Part shown: in pieces, positions 10,352 to 20,871 of the stretch
Position numbering within the stretch: the stretch's first letter is position 1
Layout: every line of letters starts with the position of its first letter
NCBI GenBank assembly: GCA_039621445.1
Contig: CP154955.1
Location: forward strand, 24,452,064-24,516,063
Source of the DNA: Euglena gracilis
Taxonomy: Eukaryota > Euglenida > Euglenophyceae > Euglenales
Direction of reading: 5' to 3'
DNA: 64,000 bases
Notes under the pieces: generated by a model
The model's input: the letters and a program-made list of their open reading frames with translations, nothing else
Told to the model about the DNA's origin: nothing
The model's database searches: none
Translations under genes and position numbers: made by a program

Positions 10352-11577
10352 CAGGCACCTATGCCGACCGCAGCCGACCGCAGCCGACCGCAGCCGACCG
10401 CGGTCGACCGCGGGTTTCAGGACTGTCATAGGTGGGGTGCCGACCGCAGCCGACCGCAGCCGACCGCAGCCGACCGCAGCCGACCGCAGCCGACCGCGCA
10501 ACTTTTTTCAAATTGATGTCAATTTTTCAGTGAGAATGAGGAATTAGGCTCATTTTTATCCCAGATGTTGAGATTTTTCTGGCTCATCTGGCTCATGTTG
10601 CCACTTTTGGCCACTTTTGGCCACTTTTGGCCATTTTTGGCCATTTTTGGTCGCTTTTGTCCCCTTTTGGCCCATTTGCCACCACAATTCACCCATTTTG
10701 ACCTATTTTGACCATTTTTGGCACTTTTTGCCCACTTCTTGTACTTTTGGGCCATTTTGTCCTGCTCTTGGGCCATTTTTGACCATTTAAAGCCATTTTC
10801 GACCTTTTCTTTTGTTATTTTTGCCCATTTTTTTGGTCTCTTTTTGGTCCAATTTGACCATTTTGAGCATTTTTGCGCCAGTTTGTTGCCAAAAGTGAAC
10901 AAAAGCTGCTAAAGTGACCCAAATCGGCCAAAAGCAGGGTCATTTTGGGCCATTTTTGAGCATTTTTTTTGTTATTTTTGCCTACTTTTGGAACTTTTGG
11001 CCATTTTAACCATGTTTTGCCACTTTTAGGCCATTTTTAGGTCACGTTTGACTGCTCTTGATGTCAAAAGCAACAAAAAGACGTTTAAAGTGGCCTGAAA
11101 GTGGCCAGAAGTGGGTAAAAATGGCCAAAAGCAGAGAAAAGTGGTCAAAAGTGGGTTAAAGAGGCAAAAGTGGTCAAAAGAGGTCAAAGCAAAGCAAAAG
11201 CTGTCCAAAAGCAGCCAAAACACAGCAAAAGGTGGGCAAAAACAACAAAAGTAACCAAAACAAAGCAAAAGGCAGGAAATAATGGGCAAAGGCAGCAAAA
11301 ATCGACCAAAAGTCGGCAACAGTGGCCAAAAGCAGTCCAAAAGCATCAAAAACTGGCCAAAAACAGCGAAAAGTGGCCAAAAGTCGGCAACAGTGAGTGG
11401 ATTGTGTGATTGTGATATATGCTCATTTTTTGTTGGCCTGCCCCCCACCTACAGCCAACTACTTTGCCGACCGCAGCCGACCGCTGCCGACCGCAGCCGA
11501 CCGCAGCCGACCGCAGCCGACCGCGGCCGACCGCAGCCGACCGCGGGCTAAAATTTGGAATCTGTCATAGGTGCTTG
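10352..11577. mobile_element. hAT-like element, CARGCACCTA family, copy 2 (nested)
   Basis: Termini are CAGGCACCTATG and CATAGGTGCTTG, and the 8-bp duplication CTTGTCAC lies at 10344-10351 and 11578-11585. Both subterminal regions are arrays of the decamer GCCGACCGCA (10363-10500, 11465-11545). The interior is T-rich TTTTGGCCA repeat (10560-11050) followed by its A-rich complement (11080-11400), a large potential foldback. The same end organisation occurs inverted at 57026-57643. Subterminal repeat arrays are a known feature of hAT and CACTA ends, where transposases bind. Confidence 0.92.
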
Positions 11578-12387
11578 CTTGTCACGACTGCTTGCATGTT
11601 GACTGAATGATCAAAATGCATTGTTGGTATGAAAGAATTTTAAGGCAGCTTTACCCCCCACCTATAGGAAAAAATGGCCGAAAATGGCCGAAAATGGCCG
11701 AAAATGGCCGAAAATGGCGAAAATCTGGGGGTCAACTAATAGGTGCTTGCTACCCACTACCCCCCCCCCCCAGTCTACCGTCTGGCACTGGGGGGCACTC
11801 GTGTGTTAGACCCCCTCCCAAAGTTGACCCCCTCCTCTGCAGATCCAACCTGACCCCCTCTGGAAAAAATTTTTTCTTGGTTTAAAATCACTAGGAGGAA
11901 TACTTTCACAAGAATGTATTCTTCGTCTGGCGAAGTGGTTGGGAAACGTGGAAAATGCGCTTATCCCAAGGTGACGTCCAATGGTAAAAGGATGCTTTGA
12001 GAATTCAGGGCTTACGCAAAATGGTTAGAAGAGTGTGCCTGTCGCACCACCGAGTTATCATTGTTTTTGGCAGTGTCACTTTTTTGGCACATTTTTTTTG
12101 GGTGCACCCAAGTTTTTTTTTGCATTTTTTTGCATTTTTTTGCAATTTTTTTGAAACTGACATATTCTTCATAATTTCAAATGATTTTCTTAATTTTCTG
12201 CATTTTTTGCATGTTTTGGGGGTGATTTCTCCATTTTCGCGCTTTTTCAGATTTTGCACAATTTTGCGCATTTTTTTCTAAAAATGCGCATTTTTTGCGC
12301 CCTTTTTTTGCTCTTTTGCGGCCATGACAACCTCCAGAATTTGGGTTCGGGCCGGAAACCAATTGTGGATGACCAATTTGCGGTGTG

Positions 12388-12867
12388 CAGGGGTTTTCTT
12401 AAGAACCCCGGGGGGGGGCCAGCCTGCAAAAAAAGCTGCTGGCTGGAAACGAGCTGCTGGCTGGACCCCCCCCCCCCGGGGGTATAGGGGGGGAGGGGGG
12501 GGGTCCAGGGCTGGAGGGGGCTGGGCTGGGCTGGGTCGGTGAAAAACAAAAAATCTAAAACTTTTTTGCCTTCTCGACATTTTGATGGATGGAGCGAGCT
12601 CAAAGCTGGGGGGCTATGATGGAGGAAGCTGTGATGAGGGGAAAAAATGCAGGGATAGGTGAGGTGGGCAGCCCAGTGGGTGGCTGGCCAGCCTGCGGCC
12701 GGCTGACCCGGCCTCCAACTGGGCTGGACCCAACTTTATTTCACTCGACCCCGCCGGGGGGGGGGGGACTCCCAGCCCGAATTTGGGCTGCTGGCTGGAT
12801 TTGAGCTGCTGGCTGGCTGGACCCCCCTCCCGGGGATGGGGTACCCTCCGGCTCAAGAAAACCCCTG
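12388..12867. mobile_element. hAT-like MITE, family C copy 1
   Basis: Termini are CAGGGGTTTTCTTAAG and CTCAAGAAAACCCCTG, with the duplication GCGGTGTG at 12380-12387 and 12868-12875. The interior has GCTGCTGGCTGG motifs, CTTCTCGACATTTTGATGG and ATAAAGT-like blocks shared with the copies at 18122 and 23496, which lie in the opposite orientation. CAGGG is a common hAT start. Confidence 0.92.
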
Positions 12868-13164
12868 GCGGTGTGGGTCGCGCCGACCTAGTCGGTGGGA
12901 ACTGCAATTATCCGAATAACCCACCCTTTCAAAATTTAACCCCCCTCAAAATTTCTTTCCTAAGTTCACCCCAAAGCTGCCCAAAACCGACCGAAATGAC
13001 TTCAGAACCCCTCAATCGGGGCCAATATGCAAAAAAAACCTCAAAAAACTCAATTTTGGGTAAATTTTTCACCCTGACCCTGACCCTGACCCTGACCCGC
13101 CCAAATCCAAATAACATAACAAACCATGCATTGGGTTGTGAAATGATTGCCCTTTCAGGGCACC

Positions 13165-13240
13165 AGCTACCATGCCCCCCCATATAAGACCCCCCCCTGG
13201 TATTTTGGCTCCCGAGGGGGGTCTTATATGGGGGGGGCAT
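13165..13240. repeat. short foldback, CCCCCCCATATAAGACCCCC
   Basis: The motif on the left is mirrored by GGGGGGTCTTATATGGGGGG on the right, with about 25 nt between, forming a strong hairpin or very short MITE. It sits just upstream of the exon at 13351. Confidence 0.6.
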
Positions 13241-13350
13241 CGTACCCAAAAGAGTCACCAACTGGGGTTGATCCTTACGAGGCGACCCTCGCTCGGCACC
13301 TCTCGCCTGGTGGTCCCAAACATGATTTCTTCCCTCTTTCTCTGTCACAG

Positions 13351-13482
13351 ATTGAATTGGAGAACGTTGAACCAACAGTTTCAGGTTCAGCCTTGGAAGG
13401 AGGAGTTGTCAACGGACCTGTTTCTTTCGAAATCGATTCCGGAATCCCAACAGGAGGACATGCCAAAGACATCTCCATCCAG
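13351..13482 (+). CDS. filamin-type Ig repeat exon
   Basis: A strong acceptor (TTTCTCTGTCACAG) and 44 codons in phase 0 end at donor GTGATT. The product reads ELENVEPTVSGSALEGG, then VVNGPVSFEIDSG and GGHAKDISIQ. This matches the start of a filamin repeat: the A-x-G-x-G-L-x-x-G-x-x-N-x-P segment, the F-x-I strand and a G-rich loop before an (I/L)-x-V strand. It joins without a phase break to the exon at 14373, whose first residues VVDPDGN continue the repeat. The 500 nt after it holds GGAAATTCACGG repeats and one open stretch (13986-14217) that does not fit the filamin pattern. Confidence 0.78.
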
Positions 13483-14372
13483 GTGATTTTGCCATCCTTT
13501 GGTTTTCCCAACCGTGGCCATTTCAGGGATCCTCACATTTCCTGAAAAGGAAATGCTCGGAAATTCACGGAGGATCACGGAAATGGGCGGAAGGCCGTTT
13601 TCACGGAAATCATGGAAATTCACGGAAATTCACGAATGAGGTGGAGAATTCGGAAAAAAAATGGGGTCTTTTTTGAATGTGTTTTGTTTGTGCAGATGAT
13701 TTTGTGGCCGCTTTCCTCCATTCTGGTCTCCCGGTCACAAAATTGGACCACAAAAGCATCAGAGGTGTTCTCCAGATAACACACAAGTTGAGGGAGTGTG
13801 GGTTTTTGCTCATTCAGAAAATGACTTTTCACCTTTCCGCCCAGGCTGCATCCAGAAGGGTCAATCGCTATATCAGTCCACTGGCATGGGTTTGGCACCC
13901 CATTTGGGGGCAACCAAGAAAAAAATTCAAGGACAAAAGGATGGTTTTTTTTCTCTCCTGTACGTTGTTTGTTTTTGCACACAGGTGTGGATAGGAACTG
14001 ATGATAGGACTGACAGTTCTGGGCATGCAATCATAAACAGTTTGGTGGGTATGCAGGGGAAGATCTACGTTGTAGCCGGCGTTCAGTTGGATTGCTCTCT
14101 CATAGACCTCAGGGGTGCAAATCCCCTGGAGGATCTCCAGGACTTTAATATGGAGAAACGATCTGCTGCCACAACCGCTCAAATATGGCTCCGGTGCCGA
14201 ATGGAATGTGGCTTTTGATTTCTTCCGGAAACAGGAAGTTCATGGAAAATCACGGAAAAACACGGATAAATTTTGGCCTCAGCCAGCACGGAAGTGTGAG
14301 GATCCCTGCCACTTGCTGCACACCATTTTTTCCGTCCTCAGCTCCATTTAATTTGTATCTTTCTCTCAACAG

Positions 14373-14696
14373 GTTGTTGACCCAGATGGGAACAGACTTG
14401 AGATCGGTGAATTGCTCGACAACGACGATGGAACATACGAAGGCGGCAAATTCTACCCCACGCTGAAGGGGAGATATCGCATTTCCGTCTTTGTGTGGGG
14501 ACAAGAGGTGGACGGGTCCCCCTTCCGACCTGTTTTTGAACTGGCATCCGCAGAGCGGTCATTTGCGAGTGGCCTTGGGGTTGAAGGAGGCCCCAGGGCG
14601 AAGCGGGGGATGCTCTTGTCATTCACCATCCATTCTCGCACCAACGGCGGAGACCCATTGCTTGAAGGCGGTGAGCCATTCCATGTTGCCATTCAG
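14373..14696 (+). CDS. filamin-type Ig repeat exon (main)
   Basis: 108 codons, phase 0 at both ends, acceptor CTCTCAACAG and donor GTGCCT. The first part completes one repeat: VVDPDGN, LLDNDDGTYEGGKFYPT, LKGRYRISVFVWG and VDGSPFRPVFELA. This contains the family hallmarks DGTY, a G-x-Y-x-(I/V)-x-V strand and GSPF. The second part begins the next repeat: SGLGVEGGPRAKRG, LLSFTIHSRT and PFHVAIQ. This is the clearest evidence that the gene is filamin-related. Filamin repeats fold as Ig-like beta-sandwiches and usually occur in rows. Only part of the protein is in the window, so the presence of an N-terminal actin-binding domain is unknown. Confidence 0.92.
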
Positions 14697-14990
14697 GTGC
14701 CTCCCGCCTTTGAGTTTTGGGATTGACCCAAATGGACCACCCTTGGACCAAAGGGCGGGTCTGGCTTGAAAAGCGTGAAATCCACTTTCCCCCCCCCTGT
14801 TGTGGACCTGTTTTTGCGAGATGATTTTCCAAGTTTTTACCACCCATTTCCTCCCTGGATTCAATCAGTTGAATGTTCTTGGACCACAAACATTTTCTTT
14901 CCATCACTCGTCAGGAAGTTGAGACTGCAACTGTTTTTTGCATTTTATGCCCCCCTCCTCCGGCACCGAAGTCATCATCATCGCTCTCAC

Positions 14991-15004
14991 ACGCAACACA
15001 CACG

Positions 15005-15100
<96 letters not shown>

Positions 15101-15112
15101 CACGCACATAAT
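14991..15112. repeat. (AC)n/(GC)n/(GCAC)n microsatellite
   Basis: CA dinucleotides (15010-15045) pass into CG dinucleotides and then CGCA tetranucleotides. It lies in the intron between filamin exons 14373-14696 and 15360-15585. Poly-His/Thr or poly-Cys/Val frames through it are artefacts. A 27-nt phase-0 mini-exon (15191-15217, GPDFDEECS) just after it would fill a gap in the filamin repeat but has a poor donor. Confidence 0.95.
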
Positions 15113-15359
15113 GGACTCGTCCCCAAGGTTTGCATTTTTGTGGGAGCAAGCTATTCTCAGGGTGGCGAGGCTTTCACTCATCTCTCACAGGGGCCTGATT
15201 TTGATGAAGAATGCAGTGTCATCAGAATTCTTCGGGCCATCTTCAATCATGCTTTATTCCTTGGGGTGTCGTTGTTGTTGTGATTGGCGTTGCGATGGAA
15301 TTTATGGTTTTGAAGCAATAGGTTGACAACTTCAAGTTGAGCTCTGAAGTGGTCTGCAG

Positions 15360-15585
15360 TCAATTGACAACGACGATGGGACCTACTCCGTGGAGTACAA
15401 GCCCCCAAGCGCTGGGAACTATGCCGTGAACATCACCCTCCATGGCAAGCCCCTCGCCCCTTGCCCCTACAAGGTCCTAGTCAGCGAAGGGGAAGCCAAG
15501 AAAAGCAAGGAAAAGAAAGAGGCGGGGAAGAAGCCGCGGCCCACTTCGGAGTCGCCATCTGGCCGCCCGGCTGCCGTGCGTTCTC
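15360..15585 (+). CDS. last filamin repeat exon, leading into an RS region
   Basis: Acceptor CTGCAG, phase 0. It gives SIDNDDGTYSVEYKPPSAG, NYAVNITLHGKPLAPCPYKV, then a charged linker EGEAKKSKEKKEAGKK and PTSESPSGRPAAVRS. The first half is the second part of a filamin repeat (DGTY, AGxY, final strand; the GSPF equivalent reads APCPYKV). Read through, the frame reaches a TAG at 15627-15629. Using donor GTGTGA at 15586 (phase 1) instead, the CGT-TCT-C end joins exon 15780 as C|GC TCG, giving VRS followed by RSRSVSV without a break. Hence two readings: a terminal exon with a basic tail, or an internal exon of a filamin-SR fusion. Donor GTGAAC at 15588 would give the wrong frame for RS. Confidence 0.85.
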
Positions 15586-15779
15586 GTGTGAACCCCCACC
15601 CTTCGATGCTTCCTGGTTGGGCAAAATAGTGAACAGGCAGTTGCTTCTTGGGCAGAAAATGATTCTCCATTGCCACAGCAGTTCTATGTTGTGCTTGAGC
15701 TGCACTCCCATTTATCCAGCAGTTCTATGTTGTGCTTGAGCTGCACATCTGACAGATTTCTGGGCCGATTTCTCCGTAG

Positions 15780-16090
15780 GCTCGCGGTCCGTCTCCGTCC
15801 ATTCGCGGTCGAGGTCCCCTCCCCAGAAGGTCATCCCGTACCGCTACTCGCGCTCGCCGACCCACTCCCCGCCCCCGCCGCGCCGCCCGCCGCTGCCGCC
15901 CGGGTCCCCACCCCGCCCCGCCCCGGTGCGGTCCCTCTCCCCGCCGCGGCAGCGGCGGCGGTCGTACACCCCCTCCCGCGACCTCTCCCCCCGCCGGCCG
16001 TCCCCCCACCGCTCCTGGTCGAGGCAAGGGCCCAATCGACGCCGGTCCAGGACCCCGCCAAGGCGCCCCCGCTCCGCATCCCCTCCGAAG
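15780..16090 (+). CDS. arginine/serine-rich (RS) exon
   Basis: The acceptor is CTCCGTAG and the donor GTGCTT, which ends the exon in phase 0. The frame (codons from 15782) gives SRSVSVHSRSRSPPQ, YRYSRSPTHSPPPPRRPP, LSPPRQRRRSYTPSRDLSP, RRSRTPPRRPRSASPPK: an RS/SP domain of about 103 residues. RS domains of SR proteins are phosphorylated by SRPK/CLK kinases and drive nuclear import and spliceosome contacts. Its phase-1 start fits the filamin exon ending at 15585, and its phase-0 end fits the RRM exon starting at 17927 (K then QIPNQLWVGG). An RS domain in front of RRM1 is unusual, since SR proteins normally carry it after the RRMs. No start codon in a good context was found directly upstream, which argues that it is internal. 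Confidence 0.82.
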
Positions 16091-17926
16091 GTGCTTTTGT
16101 TGGACTTTCATTCAGAACCATTGTTTGGGTCAATGGGAAATCGCATCACCCACTCAAAACACGCAAACCCGAAGATTTGGGTTTTGCCGCCCATGGGATT
16201 GCATGGTTTTCCGATGATGTATGTTCCAAATTTGATTTTTTTTTGGTGAATGTGTTCTGCCACCATGATGATGAAAAATAAGGCCAAAAAAGGTGGTGGT
16301 CATATTTCATCTAATCTCAAATATTGAAAACCGAATTTGGGGGGGTTCAATATGGGGGGGGTGGCAGTTGCTTTTTACGCTCAGGTAGGTTGCAACGCGA
16401 CTTTGTGAGGGTGATGAATCCGTTTCCCACCTTGCAGGGGTCCTCTGTGGACTGGTGTCCCTACATGGATATTGCTGTGGCTTATGTGAATTCTTGCTCA
16501 TCCTTCTGGCGATGGCTCAGAATTTGTGTTGTTCCAGAGCTGTAAAGTAGGGAATTGTTCAACTATGTGGTACCTTTCCCACTGGCACATTTCCATTTAC
16601 TGCTATAAGAGATGGTCAGTCCATCTATTCTGCTGGAGGGATATCAGGTGTTTGTGCAACGTTGACAACAACCAAAAAACAAGGGTTTTTCATACTTCTT
16701 CGATAGGTGCATTCCAGGCGTTGGTGCACCCAAGGTGGTCTGAAAAAGGAGTTCTGGCAGGAAATGACCACAGTTGTCCATTCAATTTGGGATGGCCCAG
16801 CTCCACCAGTGCATGATGGTTGGGAAACAACCTCAGTGGCTGGTCCCAATGAGGGGTAATCTAAAAAAAATGAACGCTTTGCTTGTCCTTTTGGAGTCAT
16901 CCTTTTGTGTTAAGCTTGGTGCCAGGGTCTGCACCTGCAACCTGGTGGCAGGCACCTCTGGGCACAGGGTTTCTTAAGTTTTTAAAACAGGTTTTGGGTG
17001 GCAGACAAAGTCAATTTGCCCCCTCTAATTAGGTGGGTGGAAAGCCCTGATCTAATCAAGTGGGTGGAAATCTTCCAAAAGATGCCATTGAACAAGAGTT
17101 CAGCTAAACCCACCACTAACTCATTATCTCCCTCCTAACCAACCAAAAGATGACCTGGAAACAGTCAATATTGCCGGAATCCTGGGTGGCAGGCTTTTTA
17201 AGAAAGTTTTTATGGAATAAATGTGCCAAAGGATTGTTTTCAGGCAATTCTGTTTCACCCCCCCCCCTGGTGTTCATCCCCCCCCCCCTCGGGGTCGGAC
17301 TTTGTGGTTCGCGATGCACTGCACCCAGGCCCAAGGCTGAATGGGAATCCTGGAACCCCTTTTTGGTGCCGGGGGGGGGGGTCAACCCCCTCCCAGTGGC
17401 TCCATCCCAGTGGCTAGGGGGTTGGAGTGCCACCCCCTCGTTCCTGTTTTCAAGGGCACCGATAAATTTCGTTCAGCACCAATATGGTTTCTCCTGTTGC
17501 TGATTTCTCTTGCAAAGTGCCATAGTTGGTGGGGGTGGGTCGACCCTCCTCCCCCCGGCAGAAGGCGCTGGACCCAAAGATGGTGATTTTCAAGGGAAAT
17601 TTGCCTGGGTGGTCCCATCCCGGATCCAAAACTGACCCACCCCCTCTGGATGGGTTCCTTCTTTTCCCCTTCCCCCCCAAAGTTTTTCAAAAGAAGACTG
17701 GTGGGTGCGAGGCCGTCCCCACCCCCCTTGGGGGTTCCTTCAACAACTCCTGCCTATTTTGCCAACCTGGACAGGCACCTACTTCTCAGAGTACTTGGGC
17801 ACTCTGAAAACCCCCTCCCTCCCCAGGTTGGTCTCAGCCCGCCTGGGACATTTCAGCCTGCTGAGGGCAAGTTCATCATTCATTGTCTTGTTGACCATCT
17901 TTGGATTTCGGCTCTCCTTTCCGCAG

Positions 17927-18090
17927 CAAATCCCCAACCAGCTGTGGGTCGGCGGGCTGCCACACGACTACACGGAACGGGACATCAACGATATCTTCGG
18001 TCGGTATGGGCGGCTGACCAACATCGACTTGCGAACTGGCTGGGCGTTCCTGACCTTTGCTGACACCCAGGATGCCATGGAGGCACAGAG
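17927..18090 (+). CDS. SR protein RRM1, first part
   Basis: Acceptor CTCCTTTCCGCAG; 54 codons plus 2 bases. It encodes the first two thirds of an RNA recognition motif: RNP2 as LWVGGL, helix 1 YTERDINDIFGRYG, then LTNIDLRT, RNP1-like GWAFLTFAD and the start of helix 2 (TQDAMEAQR). The IDLRTGWAFLTF core resembles RRM1 of SRSF1/4/5/6-type SR proteins, which reads I-D-(I/L)-K-x-G-(Y/F)-A-F-V-x-F. Donor GTCTGC leaves phase 2, completed by the exon at 18754. A family C transposon is inserted 31 bp inside the following intron without disturbing the donor. Confidence 0.93.
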
Positions 18091-18121
18091 GTCTGCCAAC
18101 TTTTTCCCCGTGGGCTGTGGG

Positions 18122-18598
18122 CAGGGGTTTTCTTAAGCCGGAGGGTACCCTATCCCCCAGGGGGGGGGTCTAGCTAGCCAGCAGCTCAAACCCAGCCGGC
18201 AGCCCAATTCGGGCTGGGAGCCCCCCCCCCCCCGGGGTCGAGTGAAATAAAGTTGGGTCCAGCCCAGCCGGAGGCCGGGCTGGACTGCCCAGCTGGGGGC
18301 GGGGCTGCCCAGCTCACCTATCCCTGCATTTTTTCCCCTCATCACAGCTTCCTCCATCATAGCCCCCCCAGTCTTGAGCTACCTCCACCCATCAAAATGT
18401 CGAGAAGGCAAAAATGTTTCAGAAAATTTTGTTTTTCATCGACCCAGCCCAGCCCAGCCCCCTCCAGCCCAGCCCAGCCCAGCCCCGGACCCCCCCCTAT
18501 ACCCCGGGGGGGGGGTCCAGCCAGCAGCTCATTCCCAGCCAGCAGCCTTTTTGCCAGCCAGAGGCTGGACCCCCCAGGGGTCCTTAAGAAAACCCCTG
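18122..18598. mobile_element. hAT-like MITE, family C copy 2
   Basis: Termini are CAGGGGTTTTCTTAAG and CTTAAGAAAACCCCTG, with the exact duplication GCTGTGGG at 18114-18121 and 18599-18606. It lies in the short intron that splits RRM1 and is inverted relative to copy 1. Confidence 0.94.
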
Positions 18599-18753
18599 GC
18601 TGTGGGAATCTCTTGTGGTCTGATGGATGCTCTTTGCAGCTGTGTAATTGTGTGCTCCTGTTATTGATGTCAAGAGCATTGGGGGAGGATGGCTCTGCTG
18701 GCGCCTCCGTTGTGTCCACTCAGAAAGCTGCGATACGTGCCCATCGCTCTCAG

Positions 18754-18910
18754 GGCGCTGCACCGCCAGACCTTTGATGGCCGCACCCTCCAAGTGGAGT
18801 TCCGGATGGAGAAGGGCGCTCAGAAAGGCGGCCGTGACCGCGACATGGGGAAAGGCAAGGGAGGCAAGGGAGGACGCAAGGGCGGTGGCAAGGGAGGAGA
18901 CGATTATGAC
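18754..18910 (+). CDS. SR protein RRM1, last part, and Gly/Lys-rich linker
   Basis: Acceptor GCTCTCAG; the first base completes the split Arg codon. ALHRQTFDGRTLQVEFRMEK ends the RRM, with the D-G-x-x-L-x-V-E-F strand typical of SR proteins. It is followed by a Gly/Lys/Arg-rich hinge (GAQKGGRDRDMGKGKGG, then RKGGGKGGDDYD). The Gly-rich hinge between two RRMs is a standard feature of SRSF1-type proteins. The donor GTGTGT at 18911 is phase 0 and fits the RD-rich exon at 20636. Confidence 0.93.
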
Positions 18911-18979
18911 GTGTGTGGTGTCTTGTCGCTCACCAACTCTTAATGCCTCCCATTCTCCAAGGGGGGATATGCGGAGCGC

Positions 18980-19430
18980 ATTTTTGTGCATATTTCACTT
19001 TTTTTTTGGCCAAGAAGTGCATTTTTCGCATATTGTGTGCATATTTAGCGCACATTCCGAGGGTTTCAGGATTCTCAGGATTTCATGTTTTATTTTACCT
19101 GTTCTCACATATTTTTCTGCATCTTTTTGGAGCTGTTTTGAACTTCTTCGAACCATTGTAGGCCCATCACAGTTTTTTTTATTCTTGCCAATTTTGGCTC
19201 ATTTTGGGCCATTCTGCGCCATTGTGGCTATTTTTGAGTCATTTTGGACCATTGCTCACCATTTTTTGGGCATTTTTGGTCACCATTGGCCATTTTTGGC
19301 TTTTTTTTTGGCAAATCAGCTGTTTTTTTTTGTGTCATTTGGCGCCATTTTCGATCGCAACGTCTGCATAGAATGTTTTTTTAACGTCTTTATGTTTTTA
19401 ATATTGAAACTCTTGAATGTTGTACTCTGA
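18980..19430 (+). repeat. T-rich intron with TTTTGGCC-type degenerate repeats
   Basis: Runs of ATTTTGGGCCATT, ATTTTTGGTCACC and relatives are strand-biased. Similar tracts occur at 9580-9860, 10560-11050, 21530-21740 and 26820-27320. Open frames here are repeat translation. Confidence 0.5.
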
Positions 19431-19514
19431 ACCAAGTGTCTTCATTGTGTGTTTTGGAGGTGGGCACACACCAGGAATGCTTAAAGGTTGGACCCCAGGG
19501 GGGGGGGTGGGCAT

Positions 19515-19944
19515 CATTTATCTCTTTAAGGTTTTGCGAACCCCCCCGGGGGGGGGGGGCGGCTGCAGCCCCGATTTGGGCCCAGCCCAGCCGCAGCAGC
19601 CCCCTCCCCCCGGGGGGGGGGTGCTGCTAGCCCTAGCTAGCCAGCCCCTTATGGGGGGTCCAGCCCAAAAATTTTCGGCGCAAAGCGCCGAAATTTTTTG
19701 AAAAACTGTGTTCAAAAGTGGCCAAAAATGGGGTTTGGGGGGCGTTTGGGGCATTTTTGGGGGGTTTCAGATGCATCATTTTTTCAAAACTGTGTTCTGC
19801 AGGTCATTTTTGGGCATTTTTCCGATTTCAATCCAGCTCACCCCGGTTCGGGTCCAGCCGGGGTCCAGCCCAAATTTCTAGCCAGCCCAAATTTCTAGCC
19901 CTAGCCCAGCAACCCCCCCCCCCGGGTCCTTAAAGAGATGTAAG
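19515..19944. mobile_element. hAT-like MITE, family D copy 1
   Basis: Left CATTTATCTCTTTAAGG and right CCTTAAAGAGATGTAAG are inverted (14 of 17 matches), and GTGGGCAT is duplicated at 19507-19514 and 19945-19952. The interior has GCAGCCCCCTCCCC, GCTGCTAGCCCTAGCTAGCC and TTTTCGGCGCAAAGCGCCGAAA. A second copy starts at 30391. Confidence 0.85.
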
Positions 19945-20635
19945 GTGGGCATCCAGCTTGTTTTTAGGAAGTGCGCACCCCGGGGGGTGCTATGGTCAGG
20001 CAGGGGGGGGGTATGGTCAACCCCGGGGGGGGGGTTGGGGGGGGTAGTGCCACAGCACACCCATTGTGCCGGGGTGCGCACCAAGTTTGGTGCTGGGACC
20101 CGAGATTGGCCAGTTTGAGGGAAAATGGGCTTGTTTGGCAGGCGCTGGGGTCCAAACCCGACCCCCCCCCCCGGGGGTTATGGGCGGGCCCGGTTTGGTA
20201 GAAAGAAGCCTGGTAGGTCTGCCCAACCTCCTCTCTCCGGGGGGGGGGGAGGGATTGGGCCGGGTGGGCACTCATCTTTCAAAAAAAAAAGTGACCGGCT
20301 GGTTTTTGGAAGAGTGGATTGGACTAGCGGCCAATATGTGGTGAAGTGGGTCCCCATGGGGCTTTCTTTTGGGTTCCCGGTTGCTGCCCACCCCACCCCT
20401 TCGCATATCTCTGGTGCCACCAATTTTCTGGACAAAATTTTGCATGGTTTTTCTTTGCACAGTGCTGTGGTGGTGGAGACCCCCCCCCCTCCCGGTGTGC
20501 CCCCCCCCCCACCATGCCATCGTCTTCTTCTGGCACACAAAAATGCACCAAAACGGTGCTCTGGGATGGAATCCCTTTAATCTTTTGTGGTCTTTCCTGT
20601 AACCCGCCCTTCTCAGTGCATGCTCCCCTCCGCAG

Positions 20636-20871
20636 CGGGACCGGGACCGTGGCCGTGACCGGGACGGTCGGGACGGTCGGGACGGTCGGGATGGCCGAGA
20701 CCGGGACCATGGACCGCAATTCCCGCAGTGGTCCAGCAACCTGGACGAGCACCAGCGACACCTGGTGGACGGCCGGCCCAAGAACTGGCGCATCGAGGTG
20801 GAGGGCGCCCCCCGGGGCTGTGGCTGGCAGGAGCTGAAGGACTGGGCCAGGGAGTGCGGCCTCACCCCGGC

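Larger units (their letters stand above)
9201..11749. mobile_element. hAT-like element, CARGCACCTA family, copy 1 (2.5 kb)
   Basis: The left terminus CAAGCACCTAT and right terminus ATAGGTGCTTG are exact complements, and CTACCCAC is duplicated at 9193-9200 and 11750-11757. Both subterminal regions carry tandem AAAATGGCCG decamers (9213-9290 and 11665-11720). A second family member (10352-11577) is nested inside. Possible exon-like stretches (9420-9550, 10090-10310) and an 18-bp tandem repeat lie inside, but no transposase domain was recognised. Confidence 0.88.
7538..11790. mobile_element. hAT-like element, family G copy 1 (with nested insertions)
   Basis: The right end is CCCCAGTCTACCGTCTG...CACTG at 11790, the complement of the left end of the copy at 37210-38006. 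The left end near 7538 is diverged (GTTTGACTGGGG). Flanks GGGGGTGG and GGGGGCAC agree at only 5-6 of 8 positions, so the left boundary is approximate. Arms contain TCGGCCGACTAGTCGGCCGA-type palindromes (9085-9200). Family A copy 2 and the 9201-11749 element sit inside it. Confidence 0.5.
1453..13350 (+). other. 11.9-kb intron filled with nested mobile elements
   Basis: This lies between two phase-0 filamin exons. It carries the elements at 1625-2325 (with 1971-2285 inside), 4953-6082, 7538-11790 (with 8219-8658 and 9201-11749 inside, the latter holding 10352-11577) and 12388-12867. The rest is poly-C/poly-G-rich repeat (2334-4948, 6083-7537) with blocks of AAAGTGGCCATTTT/GGCGCCGAAGG at 2750-3330 and 6100-6275. 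No other exon was recognised in it. Confidence 0.55.

Noticed and set aside
10363-10500. CRISPR-like array of GCCGACCGCA units
   Set aside because: Direct decamers without spacers, located at transposon ends in a eukaryotic genome; they are subterminal repeats.
13986-14217. Open stretch after an ACACAG acceptor as an extra filamin exon
   Set aside because: Residues do not fit the repeat, and 13482 joins 14373 directly in phase with a continuous filamin pattern.
15670-16281. 203-residue frame and the opposite-strand Gly/Arg-rich frames over the RS exon
   Set aside because: Alternative frames of the same GC-rich exon; only the RS frame gives a known domain and phases that match its neighbours.
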